From Pseudomonadota bacterium (lineage in GTDB: Bacteria > Pseudomonadota > Gammaproteobacteria > Burkholderiales > Burkholderiaceae_C), in NCBI GenBank assembly GCA_018240325.1, contig JAFEFZ010000112.1, positions 1-37,575 on the forward strand: DNA of 37,575 nucleotides, read 5' to 3'. Positions 1 through 12,888 of this stretch are shown piece after piece (within the stretch, counting starts at the first letter, position 1; each line of letters begins with the position of its first letter). Below the pieces are notes generated by a model. The model ran no database searches and was not told where the DNA came from. It worked only from the letters and a program-made list of their open reading frames with translations. A program made the translations under genes and the position numbers.

Positions 1-176
1 TCGGCTATTCGTGGGCCGGGCCGGTGAGCCTGGCGGTGCCCTACGACCTGGGCGTGATCCGCCCGGGCAGCGGCCGGCGCGGCACGCTGGTGCGCTTCTC
101 GATGGGGCTGGAGGACGTGCGCGACCTGCAGGTCGATTGCGAGCAGGCGCTGGCGGCAGCCTTCGGCCGGCGCTGA
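1..176 (+). CDS. Cystathionine beta-lyase-like PLP enzyme, C-terminal end (partial)
   Basis: Only the last 57 codons are in the window, read from base 3 to the TGA at 174-176. The peptide opens GYSWAGPVSLAVPYD and ends with a GLEDVRDL segment. These match the C-terminal domain of the Cys/Met-metabolism PLP-dependent family, where a GYSWGG-type loop and an R-x-S-x-GLED segment near the substrate carboxylate site are conserved. MetC-type cystathionine beta-lyase, which releases homocysteine from cystathionine, is the best guess. A gamma-lyase or gamma-synthase cannot be excluded because the PLP-lysine region lies outside the window. Confidence 0.75.
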   Translation, partial: GYSWAGPVSLAVPYDLGVIRPGSGRRGTLVRFSMGLEDVRDLQVDCEQALAAAFGRR

Positions 177-205
177 CGGCGCGCTTGCCCGGCGGATCGG
201 GGAAA

Positions 206-222
206 GCCCGCAGACTGCGGGC
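206..222 (+). terminator. Possible terminator hairpin after the PLP enzyme
   Basis: A perfect 7-bp stem (GCCCGCA / TGCGGGC) with a GAC loop lies 30 bases after the upstream stop codon and before the PQQ dehydrogenase. No T-run follows, so intrinsic termination is only a guess. Confidence 0.35.
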
Positions 223-316
223 CGCGCGATTGCGCGATCCTGAAGCCATCAGCGGGCGGATGCTCCCGGCCGGCCCGCGCGACGGCACCGATACCAACCG
301 GGGCGGAGGAGACAAG

Positions 317-2443
317 ATGGCATTCGGATTCAGGCGCCGGGCTGCCCGGCTCGGCATGGTGCTGTGCGCAGCCGCTGCCGCGGCCCTGCCGCTGGGCGCC
401 GCTGCGCAGGACAAGGTGACCCCGGAATTCATCCGCGCGGCTTCCGCCAAGGTCGACGGCAAGACGATCGAAGCCAACGAGCGCAGCACGCGCGACTGGC
501 CGACCTACGGACTGGACTATGCGGAGACGCGCTTTTCCAGGCTCAAGCAGATCGACAGCGGCAACGTCGGCAAGCTCGGCCTGGTGTGGAGCTACGACCT
601 CGAATCGAACCGCGGCGTCGAGGCTACGCCGGTGGTCATCGACGGCATCATGTACGTGACTGCGTCGTGGAGCATCGTGCACGCGATCGACACGCGCACC
701 GGCAAGCGGTTGTGGGTGTTCGACCCGAAGGTCGACCGCGCCTACGGCTTCAAGGGTTGCTGCGACGTCGTCAACCGCGGCGTGGCGGTGTGGAAGGGCA
801 GGGTGTTCGTCGCCTCCTACGACGGCCGGCTGTTCGCGCTCGATGCCGCCACCGGCAACAAGGTGTGGGAGCAGGACACGATCATCGACCGCAAGATGTC
901 GTACACGATCACCGGCGCGCCGCGCGTGTACAAGGGCAAGGTGATCATCGGCAACGGCGGCGCCGAATACGGCGTGCGCGGCTACATCACCGCCTACGAC
1001 GCGATGAGCGGCGAGCAGAAGTGGCGCTGGTTCACCGTGCCCGGCGACCCGGCCAAGCCTTACGAGGACATCTCGATGGCGCGCGCCGCGCAGACCTGGG
1101 ATCCGTCGTCCAAGTACTGGCAGTTCGGCGGCGGCGGCACGGCCTGGGACACGATGACCTTCGACCCCGAGCTGAACCTGATGTACGTCGGCACCGGCAA
1201 CGGCAGCCCCTGGGCCCGGGCCAAGCGCAGCCCGGCCGGCGGCGACAACCTGTACCTGGCGTCGATCGTGGCGCTCGACCCCGATACCGGCCGGTACGTC
1301 TGGCATTACCAGGAGACGCCGGGCGACAACTGGGACTTCACCTCGGCGCAACCGATGATCCTGGCCGACATCAAGATCGACGGCAAGCCGCGCAAGGTGA
1401 TCCTGCACGCGCCGAAGAACGGCTTCTTCTTCGTCATCGACCGCACCGACGGCAAGTTCGTCTCGGCGAAGAACTTCGTCGAGGTCAACTGGGCGAGCGG
1501 CTACGACGCCAGCGGCCGGCCGATCGAGACGCCGATCGCGCGTGTGGTCGATCGGCCGCGCGAGATCACGCCCACCCCCTTCGGTGCGCGCAACTGGCAT
1601 CCGATGTCCTTCAACCCGCAGACCGGGCTGGCCTACATGCCGGTGCAGAACGTGCCGTGGAACATGGCCGACAACAAGGAGTGGAGCTTCAACACCCACC
1701 GTCCGGGTGAGCCGCACAGCAACCTGGGGTGGAACACGCCGATGTTCGGCAACCTTGAGCCGCCGAAGAGCAAACCCTTCGGCCGCCTGGTGGCCTGGGA
1801 TCCGGTGGCGCAGCAGGCGCGCTGGACTGCGGAACTGGTCGGCCCATGGAACGGCGGCACGCTGACCACCGCCGGCAACCTGGTGTTCCAGGGCACGGCG
1901 GACGGGCGCTTCGTCGCCTACGACGCACGCGACGGCAAGAAGATGTAGGAGGTGCCCACCGGCACCGGCGTAGTCGCGGCGCCGGTCAGCTACGAGGTCG
2001 ACGGCAAGCAGTACGTGTCGGTGGCCGTGGGCTGGGGCGGGGTCTATGGCCTGGCCGCGCGCCACACCGACCGCGCCGGCCCGGGCACGGTCTACACCTT
2101 CGCCATCGGCGGCACGGCCAGGCCGCCGGCCTTCGTCGAATACAAGCTGAACGCGCTGCTGCAGGGCGTGCCTTACGACAAGACCCAGGTCGAGGCGGGC
2201 ACTGCGCTGTATGTCAGCAACTGCGCCTTCTGCCACGGCGTGCCGGCGGTGGACCGCGGCGGCAACATTCCGAACCTCGGCTACTCGACGCCGGCGACGA
2301 TCGCCAACCTCGACAAGTTCGTGCTCGGCGGCACGCTCACCGATCGTGGGATGCCTGACTTCAGCGGCAAGCTGAGTCCGGCCGAAGTGGAGAAGATCAA
2401 GGCCTTCATCCAGGGCACGGCCGACGCGGTGCGGCCGAAGTAG
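317..2443 (+). pseudogene. PQQ-dependent quinohemoprotein alcohol dehydrogenase, interrupted by in-frame TAG
   Basis: This gene would encode a periplasmic type II quinohemoprotein alcohol dehydrogenase that oxidises alcohols with PQQ and passes electrons to a fused C-terminal cytochrome c. The start ATG at 317 follows a GGAGGAG ribosome site. A signal peptide covers residues 1-30, cleaved before QDK. Beta-propeller repeats follow, with the vicinal pair C148-C149 (GCCDVVNRG) and the catalytic Asp D340 (NWDFT). The second residue after D340 is Thr, not the Asp typical of lanthanide enzymes, so a calcium enzyme is expected. The heme site is C636-A-F-C639-H640, with M679 a likely axial ligand. 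A TAG at 1946-1948 (codon 544) interrupts an otherwise continuous frame. The surrounding residues, KKM-stop-EVPTG, fit a lost Trp (TGG to TAG). Full length would be 708 residues, normal for the family. Either the gene is truncated before its last blade and cytochrome, or the base is a sequencing error. Confidence 0.85.
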
Positions 2444-2455
2444 CCCGCGGCGGGC
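2443..2455 (+). terminator. Possible terminator hairpin after the PQQ dehydrogenase
   Basis: A GCCCGC / GCGGGC stem (6 bp, one-base loop) begins on the last base of the stop codon. It has no T-run. It could be a GC-rich terminator, but evidence is weak. Confidence 0.3.
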
Positions 2456-2472
2456 GAGCCGGGCGGGGCGTG

Positions 2473-2584
2473 TCGTCTCGCCTCGGCTGCTCTATCGAGA
2501 CGAAATGCGATCTGCCCCTGTCGGCTGGCGACCCGAAGCGGCAACTTGTCATTGTTTCGAAAGCAGCCCTCAACGCGCCGCTTC
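2473..2584. repeat. Two further intergenic inverted repeats
   Basis: Two perfect 8-bp inverted repeats lie in the gene-free stretch 2444-3047: 2473-2480 with 2496-2503 (TCGTCTCG / CGAGACGA), and 2535-2542 with 2577-2584 (GAAGCGGC / GCCGCTTC). They directly precede the larger palindrome at 2595-2668, so 2473-2668 could fold as a chain of hairpins. No protein-coding signal is convincing here. Confidence 0.5.
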
Positions 2585-2594
2585 TTGGCACACG

Positions 2595-2668
2595 GGGCCG
2601 CCGACGGGGTGGCCAACTCCGTTCAGCCAAATTCTTATTCACTCCGTTGGCCACCCCGCCGTCGGCCC
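2595..2668 (-). repeat. Hairpin element 1 (copy in minus sense)
   Basis: Arms 2595-2617 and 2646-2668 form a 23-bp inverted repeat, paired except for one A-G mismatch and one G-T wobble. Read on the minus strand, the 28-base loop starts GGAGTGAA and contains AAGAATTTGGCTGAACG (plus-strand 2620-2636). The same two loop segments recur in the element at 2749-2887, whose stem differs by compensatory changes. The wobble is a legal G-U pair only when the minus strand is the RNA. I do not recognise a named family. It may be a mobile hairpin repeat or a structured RNA. Confidence 0.6.
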
Positions 2669-2748
2669 GGACGGTGGTACGCGCAGACCGCTGTTCGTGC
2701 GCTGCTCGACGCAGTGGGTGTTTGCTGAAGAAGCGCGCCGGCGGTGCC

Positions 2749-2887
2749 GGCAAAGCCGACGAGGGGGTAGTCGGCGGAGTGAAAGCGCGCAGCGCTTCGG
2801 TGAAGGCTCATATCGCGCAGCGATGTGATGCCGGAGCCAAGAAGAATTTGGCTGAACGCAGCCGGCTACCCCCTCGGCGGCTTTGCC
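2749..2887 (+). repeat. Hairpin element 2 (copy in plus sense)
   Basis: Arms 2749-2775 and 2861-2887 form a 27-bp inverted repeat with one A-G mismatch and one T-G wobble. The 85-base loop starts GGAGTGAA at 2776 and carries AAGAATTTGGCTGAACG at 2842-2858, identical to element 1 in reverse orientation. The loop holds 57 more bases than element 1, including the short self-complementary run AGCGCGCAGCGCT-like sequence near 2784. Elements 1 and 2 diverge from each other across about 80 bases. Confidence 0.6.
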
Positions 2888-3047
2888 TCAACGGCCCAAG
2901 AACGCAACGAAGAACTGCAGACGTTCCGAGAGGCAGGACAGGGCCGATACCGGCCGATGGTCGGTAGGCCATGCATGCGTCGCGGGTCGTGCTGCGCGTG
3001 ATCGTGCAGCGGCAAGCGCTCGGCGAACTCGACGCGCGGGTTCAGGC

Positions 3048-5165
3048 TCAGAACGGCGCCTGCCAGCGCAGCGCCAGCAGCCAGCTGCGCGGCGCCGCGG
3101 TCTCGAAGAAGCGGCCGTTGGCCTCGTTGACGATCACGGCGCCGGCGTAGGTCGCGCCGTTCAGGTTGTCGATGCGCGCCAGCGCACTCAGCGTGCCGTT
3201 GCCGATGCGGATGCCGTGGCTCGCGCGCAGCGCCGCGATCCAGGCGTCGGGCGAGAAGTCGCTGTTGCGGTCGTTGACCGGCATTTCGCCCTGGTAGCGC
3301 AACTCCACCGCGAGCTCGGTCAGCGGCAGCGGCATCCATGCCAGGCCGGCGAAACCGCTCTTGGCCATCGTGCCGGCGATCAGGTTGCCGGCCGGCACGG
3401 CGGCGCGGTCCTGCGGCCGGGTGCAGGGTACGGCGACACAAGTCTCGAAGCTGTCGCGGTAGCTGGCGTCGAGCCAGGTCAGCGCGAGCTGGCCGCGCCA
3501 CTGCGGGCTCGGCTGCCAGCGCGCCGCGAGTTCGGCGCCGTAGCGGCGGGTGCGGCCGGCGTTCTGGAAGCTCGAGCGGCCGCCGGCGTTGGTGAGCACC
3601 GCGATCTCGTCGTCGGTATCGGCGTAGAACAGCGTCAGGTCGGCACCCAGCCCGGCACGATCGTCGCGCCACTTGGCGCCGAGCTCGAGCTGCCAACTGC
3701 TCTGCGGCTGCAGCGCCGTGTTGAAGCCGCTCTGGCCGTCCGGGCGATAGGCGAGTTCGCCGAGCGTGGGCGTCTCGTAGCCGCGGCCGGCGCTGGCATA
3801 CAGGTTCCAGGCCGGCGACGGCAGCCATTGCAGTGCTGCCACCGGCGTGGTGTAGCCGTAGCTCAACGCACCCGAATCGTCGCCGTTGGCCAGGTAGCGA
3901 TCCCGGGTGCGCACGCGCATGCGCCCGCTGCGCAGCCCGGCGGAGCCGATCAGCTCGGGCCTGAACTCGAACTCGCCCTGCAGATACAGGTCGGTCGAGC
4001 GCAGCGCGTTGTCCTCGTCGCGGCGCAGTGCGCCGGTGACGCCGAGCACCCGATCGGCGCCGCTGCCGCTGAAGTTCTCGTGGCCGCGCCGATCTTCGCT
4101 CTGCTGCTCGGTGTTGACGCCGGCGATCAGCGAGCCCCGGCTCCAGCGCCACAGCAGCCGGCCGTCCACGCCCGAATAGCGCCGGTCGAAGTCGATCACG
4201 CCGCCCGAATGGCGCGGGCTGGCCTGTGCCGCCGGCGCGATCGCCTGCCACTGGGTCGCGTCGCGCCGGCCGGCCCACAGCGTGAGCACGCTCTCGCGCA
4301 GCGCGCCGGCATCGTCGATGCGGTGGCGCCAGGTGCCGCCGCCCTGGGTTTGGCCGCTGGTCTTGCGGGTGTCGAACAAGGTGGCTTGCGGCGTGGTCTG
4401 GAACGCGTCGGCGTCGAACTGCTCGCGCGTCAGCCCGAGCGGATCCTGCGCCGGCTGGTGCACGCTGTTGGCCAGCAGCGTGACCGCATCGCTCGCGCCG
4501 GCCCAGCCCAGGCGCAGGTTGCCGAGCGTGCGCTGCGCCGCGCTGTGCGGGCGCACGCCGTCGGTGTTGAACTGGCTCGCCAGCAGCTTGAGGTTCCAGC
4601 CGCCGTCCAGCGGCGCCTCGATCGCCGCGCGGCCCTGCCACAGCCCGTCGGCGCCCACGTCGCCGCCGATCGAGTACAGCCGCTCGGTCGGCGCGGCGCT
4701 CACCAGCGCGATCACGCCGCCGGAGTTGGCGCCGTACAGCGCCGAGAAGGGCCCGCGCAATACCTCGATGCGCTGGGCGCCGGCGAGGTCGAAGTGCGAC
4801 ACCTGGCCCTGGCCGTCGGGCATCGTCGCCGGGATGCCGTCGGTGTACAGCCGCAGGCCGCGGATGCCGAAGGTGGCGCGCGCGCCGAAGCCGCGCGAGC
4901 TGATCTGCAGATCCTGCGCATAGTTGTTGCGCAGGTTGGCGACGATGCCGGGGATGCGCGTCATCGCCTCCGACAGGTTGACCATCGGGCCGGCGCTGCG
5001 CAGCTCCTGCGCGTCGATCACGCCGATCGCGAACGGCGTGTAGAAGGCGCGCTGTTCGGTGCGGCCGGTGACGACCACCGGCTGATCGAGCTCGCCCGGC
5101 GCCGGCTGCGCGCAGACGGCGCTGCAGGCAAACGTGGCGGCGAAGGCAAGGGGCTGGGTGCGCAT
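3048..5165 (-). CDS. TonB-dependent outer-membrane receptor
   Basis: The 705-residue protein is an outer-membrane beta-barrel receptor that imports a scarce ligand using TonB energy. A signal peptide ends near residue 19 (AVCA-QPA). A TonB-box-like stretch (PVVVTGR) follows, then a plug domain from about residue 45 to 160 with IEVLRGPFSALYGANSGG. The remaining ~540 residues are barrel strands ending in a C-terminal Phe (WQAPF), the usual outer-membrane assembly signal. The start ATG at 5165 is the first plausible one. The gene lies 112 bases downstream of smpB on the same strand. No adjacent sigma/anti-sigma pair or periplasmic binding protein reveals the substrate; iron chelate, copper or cobalamin are all possible. 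Confidence 0.9.
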   Translation of the reverse strand: MRTQPLAFAATFACSAVCAQPAPGELDQPVVVTGRTEQRAFYTPFAIGVIDAQELRSAGPMVNLSEAMTRIPGIVANLRNNYAQDLQISSRGFGARATFGIRGLRLYTDGIPATMPDGQGQVSHFDLAGAQRIEVLRGPFSALYGANSGGVIALVSAAPTERLYSIGGDVGADGLWQGRAAIEAPLDGGWNLKLLASQFNTDGVRPHSAAQRTLGNLRLGWAGASDAVTLLANSVHQPAQDPLGLTREQFDADAFQTTPQATLFDTRKTSGQTQGGGTWRHRIDDAGALRESVLTLWAGRRDATQWQAIAPAAQASPRHSGGVIDFDRRYSGVDGRLLWRWSRGSLIAGVNTEQQSEDRRGHENFSGSGADRVLGVTGALRRDEDNALRSTDLYLQGEFEFRPELIGSAGLRSGRMRVRTRDRYLANGDDSGALSYGYTTPVAALQWLPSPAWNLYASAGRGYETPTLGELAYRPDGQSGFNTALQPQSSWQLELGAKWRDDRAGLGADLTLFYADTDDEIAVLTNAGGRSSFQNAGRTRRYGAELAARWQPSPQWRGQLALTWLDASYRDSFETCVAVPCTRPQDRAAVPAGNLIAGTMAKSGFAGLAWMPLPLTELAVELRYQGEMPVNDRNSDFSPDAWIAALRASHGIRIGNGTLSALARIDNLNGATYAGAVIVNEANGRFFETAAPRSWLLALRWQAPF

Positions 5166-5225
5166 GGCAACGGCGCCCGGATGCTACGCAGCGGCTTCGG
5201 GTCACCGGGATGGATGAAACCCTGT

Positions 5226-5277
5226 TGCCGCTGCGCGGCGCGCCGTGGCAGGCGATGCGTCATGCCGCTGCGCGGCG
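5226..5277. repeat. Short direct repeat between smpB and the receptor
   Basis: TGCCGCTGCGCGGCG occurs at 5226-5240 and again at 5263-5277. Each copy can fold into a small GCCGC/GCGGC hairpin. They lie immediately after the smpB stop (minus strand), so they may act in transcript ending or RNA stability. Confidence 0.45.
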
Positions 5278-5745
5278 TCAAGCCTTCGGCTTGGATGAGA
5301 CCTTGTGTCTCATCAGTCGGCCCTTCTCGCGGTTCCAGTCGCGGCGCTTCTCGGTTTCGCGCTTGTCGTGCGCGGCCTTGCCCTTGGCCAGCGCGATCTC
5401 GACCTTCACGCGCCCGCCCTTGTAGTGCAGGTTCAGCGGCACCAGCGTGTAGCCGCGCTGCTCGACCTTGCCGACCAGCCGGCGGATCTCGGCCTTGTGC
5501 ATCAGCAGCTTCTTGGTGCGGTCGGGTTCGGGCTGCACGTGCGTGGACGCGCTGCGCAGCGCGTTGATCCGGCAGCCGATCAGGTACAACTCGCCGTCGC
5601 GGATCACCACGTAGCCGTCGGTCAGCTGCACCTGGCCGGCGCGGATGGCCTTGATCTCCCAGCCGGCCAGCACGACGCCCGCCTCGAAGCGCTCCTCGAT
5701 GTGGTATTCGAAGCGGGCGCGGCGGTTTTCGGCGATGGTCGACAT
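5278..5745 (-). CDS. smpB: SsrA-binding protein SmpB
   Basis: SmpB binds tmRNA and delivers it to stalled ribosomes for trans-translation. The 155-residue product has the family N-terminus ([34 protein letters not shown]) that forms the tmRNA-binding barrel, the central [14 protein letters not shown] strand region, and a basic C-terminal tail ([23 protein letters not shown]) that enters the decoding path. Length is normal. It is divergent from ratA across 53 bases, an arrangement common in Proteobacteria. The 3' end of the gene holds the 8-bp inverted repeat 5294-5301 / 5307-5314. Confidence 0.97.
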   Translation of the reverse strand: MSTIAENRRARFEYHIEERFEAGVVLAGWEIKAIRAGQVQLTDGYVVIRDGELYLIGCRINALRSASTHVQPEPDRTKKLLMHKAEIRRLVGKVEQRGYTLVPLNLHYKGGRVKVEIALAKGKAAHDKRETEKRRDWNREKGRLMRHKVSSKPKA

Positions 5746-5761
5746 GGGGATGACGGCACAA

Positions 5762-5786
5762 GGGCCGCAGATGCGGCCCCTAGAAT
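5762..5786. promoter_or_regulatory. Palindrome and -10-like site between smpB and ratA
   Basis: GGGCCGCA (5762-5769) and TGCGGCCC (5772-5779) form a perfect 8-bp inverted repeat with a two-base centre, midway between the divergent smpB and ratA starts. TAGAAT at 5781-5786 matches a sigma-70 -10 box 12 bases before the ratA ATG. The palindrome would therefore sit on the ratA -35/spacer region and near smpB transcription signals, as an operator might. No -35 box is clear. Confidence 0.45.
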
Positions 5787-5798
5787 CGCCGCGATTGT

Positions 5799-8688
<2,890 letters not shown>

Positions 8689-8747
8689 CGGCGCGCCCCT
8701 GCGCAACGGGGCGGCCGGCAGCCGGCGCCCGCACGAGGAAGAACCGA

Positions 8748-10001
8748 TTGAATCCGCAGGCCGCAGCGCCAGGCGAGCGCCGGGCAGCGATGCCCTTCAT
8801 CATGCTGACGGTGCTGATCGACATGGTGTCGATCGGCCTGATCGTGCCGGTGCTGCCGCTGTTCGTCGGCACCTTCACCACGTCGCCGACCGAGCAGGCG
8901 CTGTGGTTCGGCGCGGTCGCGTTCAGCTTCGGCATCGCCAATTTCTTCGCGTCGCCGGTGCTGGGCGCGCTGTCCGACCGGCACGGCCGCCGCCCGGTGC
9001 TGCTGCTGGGCTTCACCGGGCTGGCGCTGAGCTTCATCGTCACCGGGCTGGCGACCGCGCTGTGGATGCTGATCGCGGTGCGGCTGTTCAGCGGCGCGAT
9101 GCAGAGCAACGCGGCGGTGGCCAACGCCTACGTGGCCGACATCACGCCGCCGCAGCAGCGCGCGCGCCGCTTCGGCCTGCTGGGCGCGATGTTCGGCCTG
9201 GGCTTCATCCTCGGCCCGGCGGCCGGCGGGCTGCTGGGCGCCGTCGACCTGCGGCTGCCGTTCTTCGTGGCCGGCACGCTGGCCGTCGCGAACGGCCTGT
9301 ACGGCTGGTTCGTGCTGCCCGAGTCGCTGCCGCCCGAGCGGCGGCGCGCCTTCGAATGGCGGCGTGCGAATCCCTTTTCGGCGCTGATCGCGCTGACCCG
9401 GCTGCACGGCGTCGGCCCGCTGGTGGTGGTGGTCGCGCTGGCGGCGCTGGCGCAGTTCACGCTGCACACCACCTGGGTGCTGTACACCTACTTCAAGTTC
9501 GGCTGGGGGCCGGCGCAGACCGGCGCCTCGCTGTTCGTCGTCGGCCTGATGTCGGCCTTCGTGCAGGGCGTTCTGCTCAAGCACCTGCTGCGCCGCTTCA
9601 CGCCGCAGCGGCTGGCCGCCGTGGGGCTGGCGGGATCGGCGTTGACCTACCTCGGCTTCGGCCTGGCGAGCGAAGGCTGGATGCTGTATGCGGTGATCGT
9701 CGTCGGCACCTTGATCGGCGGCGGCGCGCAGGCTTCGCTGACCAGCCTGATCTCCAACGCCGCCGACGCGCACAACCAGGGCCGCACGATGGGCTCGATG
9801 GCCTCGGTGAACAGCCTCGCGGCGGTGCTGGCGCCGACGATCGCCGCCCCGCTGCTCGGCCTGGTGTCGCACCGGCCGCCGGGAGACCCGTGGATCGGGC
9901 TGCCGTTCTACTTCTGCGCGCTGCTGCAGGCCGTCGGCGCCACGCTCGCGATCACCCATTTCCGCCGCCAACGCGCCAGCGCGCGGGCGGCGGCCGCCTG
10001 A
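8748..10001 (+). CDS. MFS transporter, TetA-like (between guaB and guaA)
   Basis: The 417-residue protein has about 12 hydrophobic segments. The DHA1/TetA motif [16 protein letters not shown] lies after the second helix, with [13 protein letters not shown] in the helix-5 antiporter-motif position. It is probably a proton-driven drug or metabolite exporter of the inner membrane. The start is TTG at 8748, chosen because GAGGAAG (8735-8741) sits six bases upstream; the ATG at 8790 would begin inside the pre-helix segment and lacks such a site. guaA starts 10 bases after the stop. Its place between guaB and guaA suggests co-expression with GMP synthesis; purine-analogue or nucleoside export is a guess. 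Confidence 0.88.
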   Translation: MNPQAAAPGERRAAMPFIMLTVLIDMVSIGLIVPVLPLFVGTFTTSPTEQALWFGAVAFSFGIANFFASPVLGALSDRHGRRPVLLLGFTGLALSFIVTGLATALWMLIAVRLFSGAMQSNAAVANAYVADITPPQQRARRFGLLGAMFGLGFILGPAAGGLLGAVDLRLPFFVAGTLAVANGLYGWFVLPESLPPERRRAFEWRRANPFSALIALTRLHGVGPLVVVVALAALAQFTLHTTWVLYTYFKFGWGPAQTGASLFVVGLMSAFVQGVLLKHLLRRFTPQRLAAVGLAGSALTYLGFGLASEGWMLYAVIVVGTLIGGGAQASLTSLISNAADAHNQGRTMGSMASVNSLAAVLAPTIAAPLLGLVSHRPPGDPWIGLPFYFCALLQAVGATLAITHFRRQRASARAAAA

Positions 10002-10011
10002 AGGCCGCCCG

Positions 10012-11595
<1,584 letters not shown>

Positions 11596-11808
11596 TTCGG
11601 CGTCTTGCAGTTTCGACCGGCAATGATCGAGAACTGCGCGTAGGCTGTTGTCACTTGCGGAGAACGTCTGCGCAGATTTGTCGGTACCTGTTGATGGGAT
11701 GCCCTTCGACTCGACGGCGAATCTGACGGCAGAAGCCTGGCGCCAACAGCCGGACGCGACGGGCGGGCCCGTCGCCGGTGCTGCCGCGGGCCGGCCGGTG
11801 CCCTGTCA

Positions 11809-12735
11809 TCATGGACACCGGCCTGCGGCTTCGCCGGTCAGGGCAGCGCGCAGGATCTCGATGAAGGCGGTGGTGCGCCGCGGCAGCAGGCGTCGCCCGG
11901 CGGTGACGCACCAGATGGTGGTGGGCGGCAGTTCCCAGCCGGGCAGTACACGCTCGAGCGCACCTTGCTCGACTGCCGTGCGCGCGAAGTTCTCGGATAG
12001 GCCGACGATGCCGAGCCCTTGTGCCGCCAACGCCTGCAGCAGGCCGATCGAGTTGGCGGCCAGCGCGTGCAGCGGCAGGCCTTCCCAGCGCTCGTCGCGG
12101 CGCGCCAGGCGCCAGCGCTGCGGCTCACCGGCGCTGGTGAGCAACACCAGGCCGGTGTGCGCGGGCAGGTCGGCGGGCGAGCGCGGCGCGCCGCGCCGGC
12201 GCAGATAGTCGCCGCTGGCGTACAGGCCGCTGCCGAGCGCCACGATGCGGCGCGCCACCAGCGTGGCGTCGTCCGGCAACTGCGTGGCCGCGCGCACCGC
12301 GAGGTCGAAGCGCTCGGCCACCAGGTCAACGCGCCGAGCCGACAGGTCCAGTTCCAGGCGCACGCCGGGGTATTGGCGTGCGAATTCGGCTGCCACTTGC
12401 ACCAGCGACAGCTCCTGGAACTCGGGCGGCAGCGACACCCGCAGCGTGCCCTGCGGCACCGCCTGACGATGCTGCGCCAGCGCCAGTGCGGCTTCGGACT
12501 CGTCCTGCAGGCGGCGCGCGTGGTCGAGCATCTGAGCACCGAATTCCGTCAGCACCAGCCGCCGCGTACTGCGCAGCAGCAGACTTTCGCCCAGCGCGCT
12601 TTCGAGCTCGACCAGCCGCCGCGACAGCGTTGCCTTGGGCAACCCGGTGAGTTCGGCCGCGCGCGTGAAACTGCCGGCCGCCACGACATGGGCGAACAGG
12701 ATCAGGTCGTTTGCCGGCAGCCCGATTGCAGCCAT
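11809..12735 (-). CDS. LysR-family transcriptional regulator
   Basis: The 308-residue protein has the N-terminal winged helix-turn-helix (residues 9-65, with AAGSFTRAAELTGLPKATLSRRL). A LysR substrate-binding domain from about residue 90 belongs to the CrgA-like group (GTLRVSLPPEFQELSLV; RIVALGSGLYASGDYL). It is divergent from wrbA across 153 bases, the usual layout for a LysR regulator and its target. The ligand is unknown; quinone or electrophile sensing would fit the neighbour. The ATG at 12735 is the only start that leaves a normal N-terminus. Confidence 0.93.
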   Translation of the reverse strand: MAAIGLPANDLILFAHVVAAGSFTRAAELTGLPKATLSRRLVELESALGESLLLRSTRRLVLTEFGAQMLDHARRLQDESEAALALAQHRQAVPQGTLRVSLPPEFQELSLVQVAAEFARQYPGVRLELDLSARRVDLVAERFDLAVRAATQLPDDATLVARRIVALGSGLYASGDYLRRRGAPRSPADLPAHTGLVLLTSAGEPQRWRLARRDERWEGLPLHALAANSIGLLQALAAQGLGIVGLSENFARTAVEQGALERVLPGWELPPTTIWCVTAGRRLLPRRTTAFIEILRAALTGEAAGRCP

Positions 12736-12785
12736 CGTGCGTTCATTGTCCCGTGCACGAGATGGTGTTGCTTGGGATCGAGTAT

Positions 12786-12813
12786 TTGTCCGCTCGCGGC
12801 GATTCAATAAGAT
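12786..12813 (+). promoter_or_regulatory. Candidate wrbA promoter
   Basis: TTGTCC (12786-12791) and TAAGAT (12808-12813) are spaced by 16 bases upstream of wrbA, resembling -35 and -10 boxes. They lie in the intergenic region shared with the divergent LysR gene, where a LysR site would be expected, but I do not see an unambiguous T-N11-A palindrome. Confidence 0.4.
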
Positions 12814-12888
12814 CGGCCTTCGAGACCACCGGTTCAGCCCAGGTTGCATCGGTGGCCCTTCCCGACCCATCCGCAGGAAGTGCAGAAC

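Noticed and set aside
41..2236. Very long minus-strand open frame (731 codons) opposite the PQQ dehydrogenase
   Set aside because: It is a GC-driven antisense shadow: the plus strand carries a signal peptide, catalytic and heme motifs, whereas this frame gives Arg/Val/His-rich low-complexity protein with no motif.
2595..2668. Integron attC site
   Set aside because: It is an imperfect palindrome of similar size, but I see no GTTRRRY-type core sites at the ends and no integrase or gene cassettes nearby.
2595..2887. CRISPR-like repeats
   Set aside because: Only two copies exist, in opposite orientation and with different loops. There is no regular spacer structure and no cas gene.
2470..2967. 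Open frame through hairpin element 2, and the matching minus-strand frame 2406-2753 through element 1
   Set aside because: Both contain KNLAERS, but this follows from the shared 17-base core. The stem changes preserve base pairing more than amino acids, and no ribosome site or known domain is visible.
8695..8712. GCCCC / GGGGC inverted repeat just after guaB as a terminator
   Set aside because: The stem is only five bases with an eight-base loop and no T-run, and the next gene follows closely on the same strand, so ending transcription there is unlikely.
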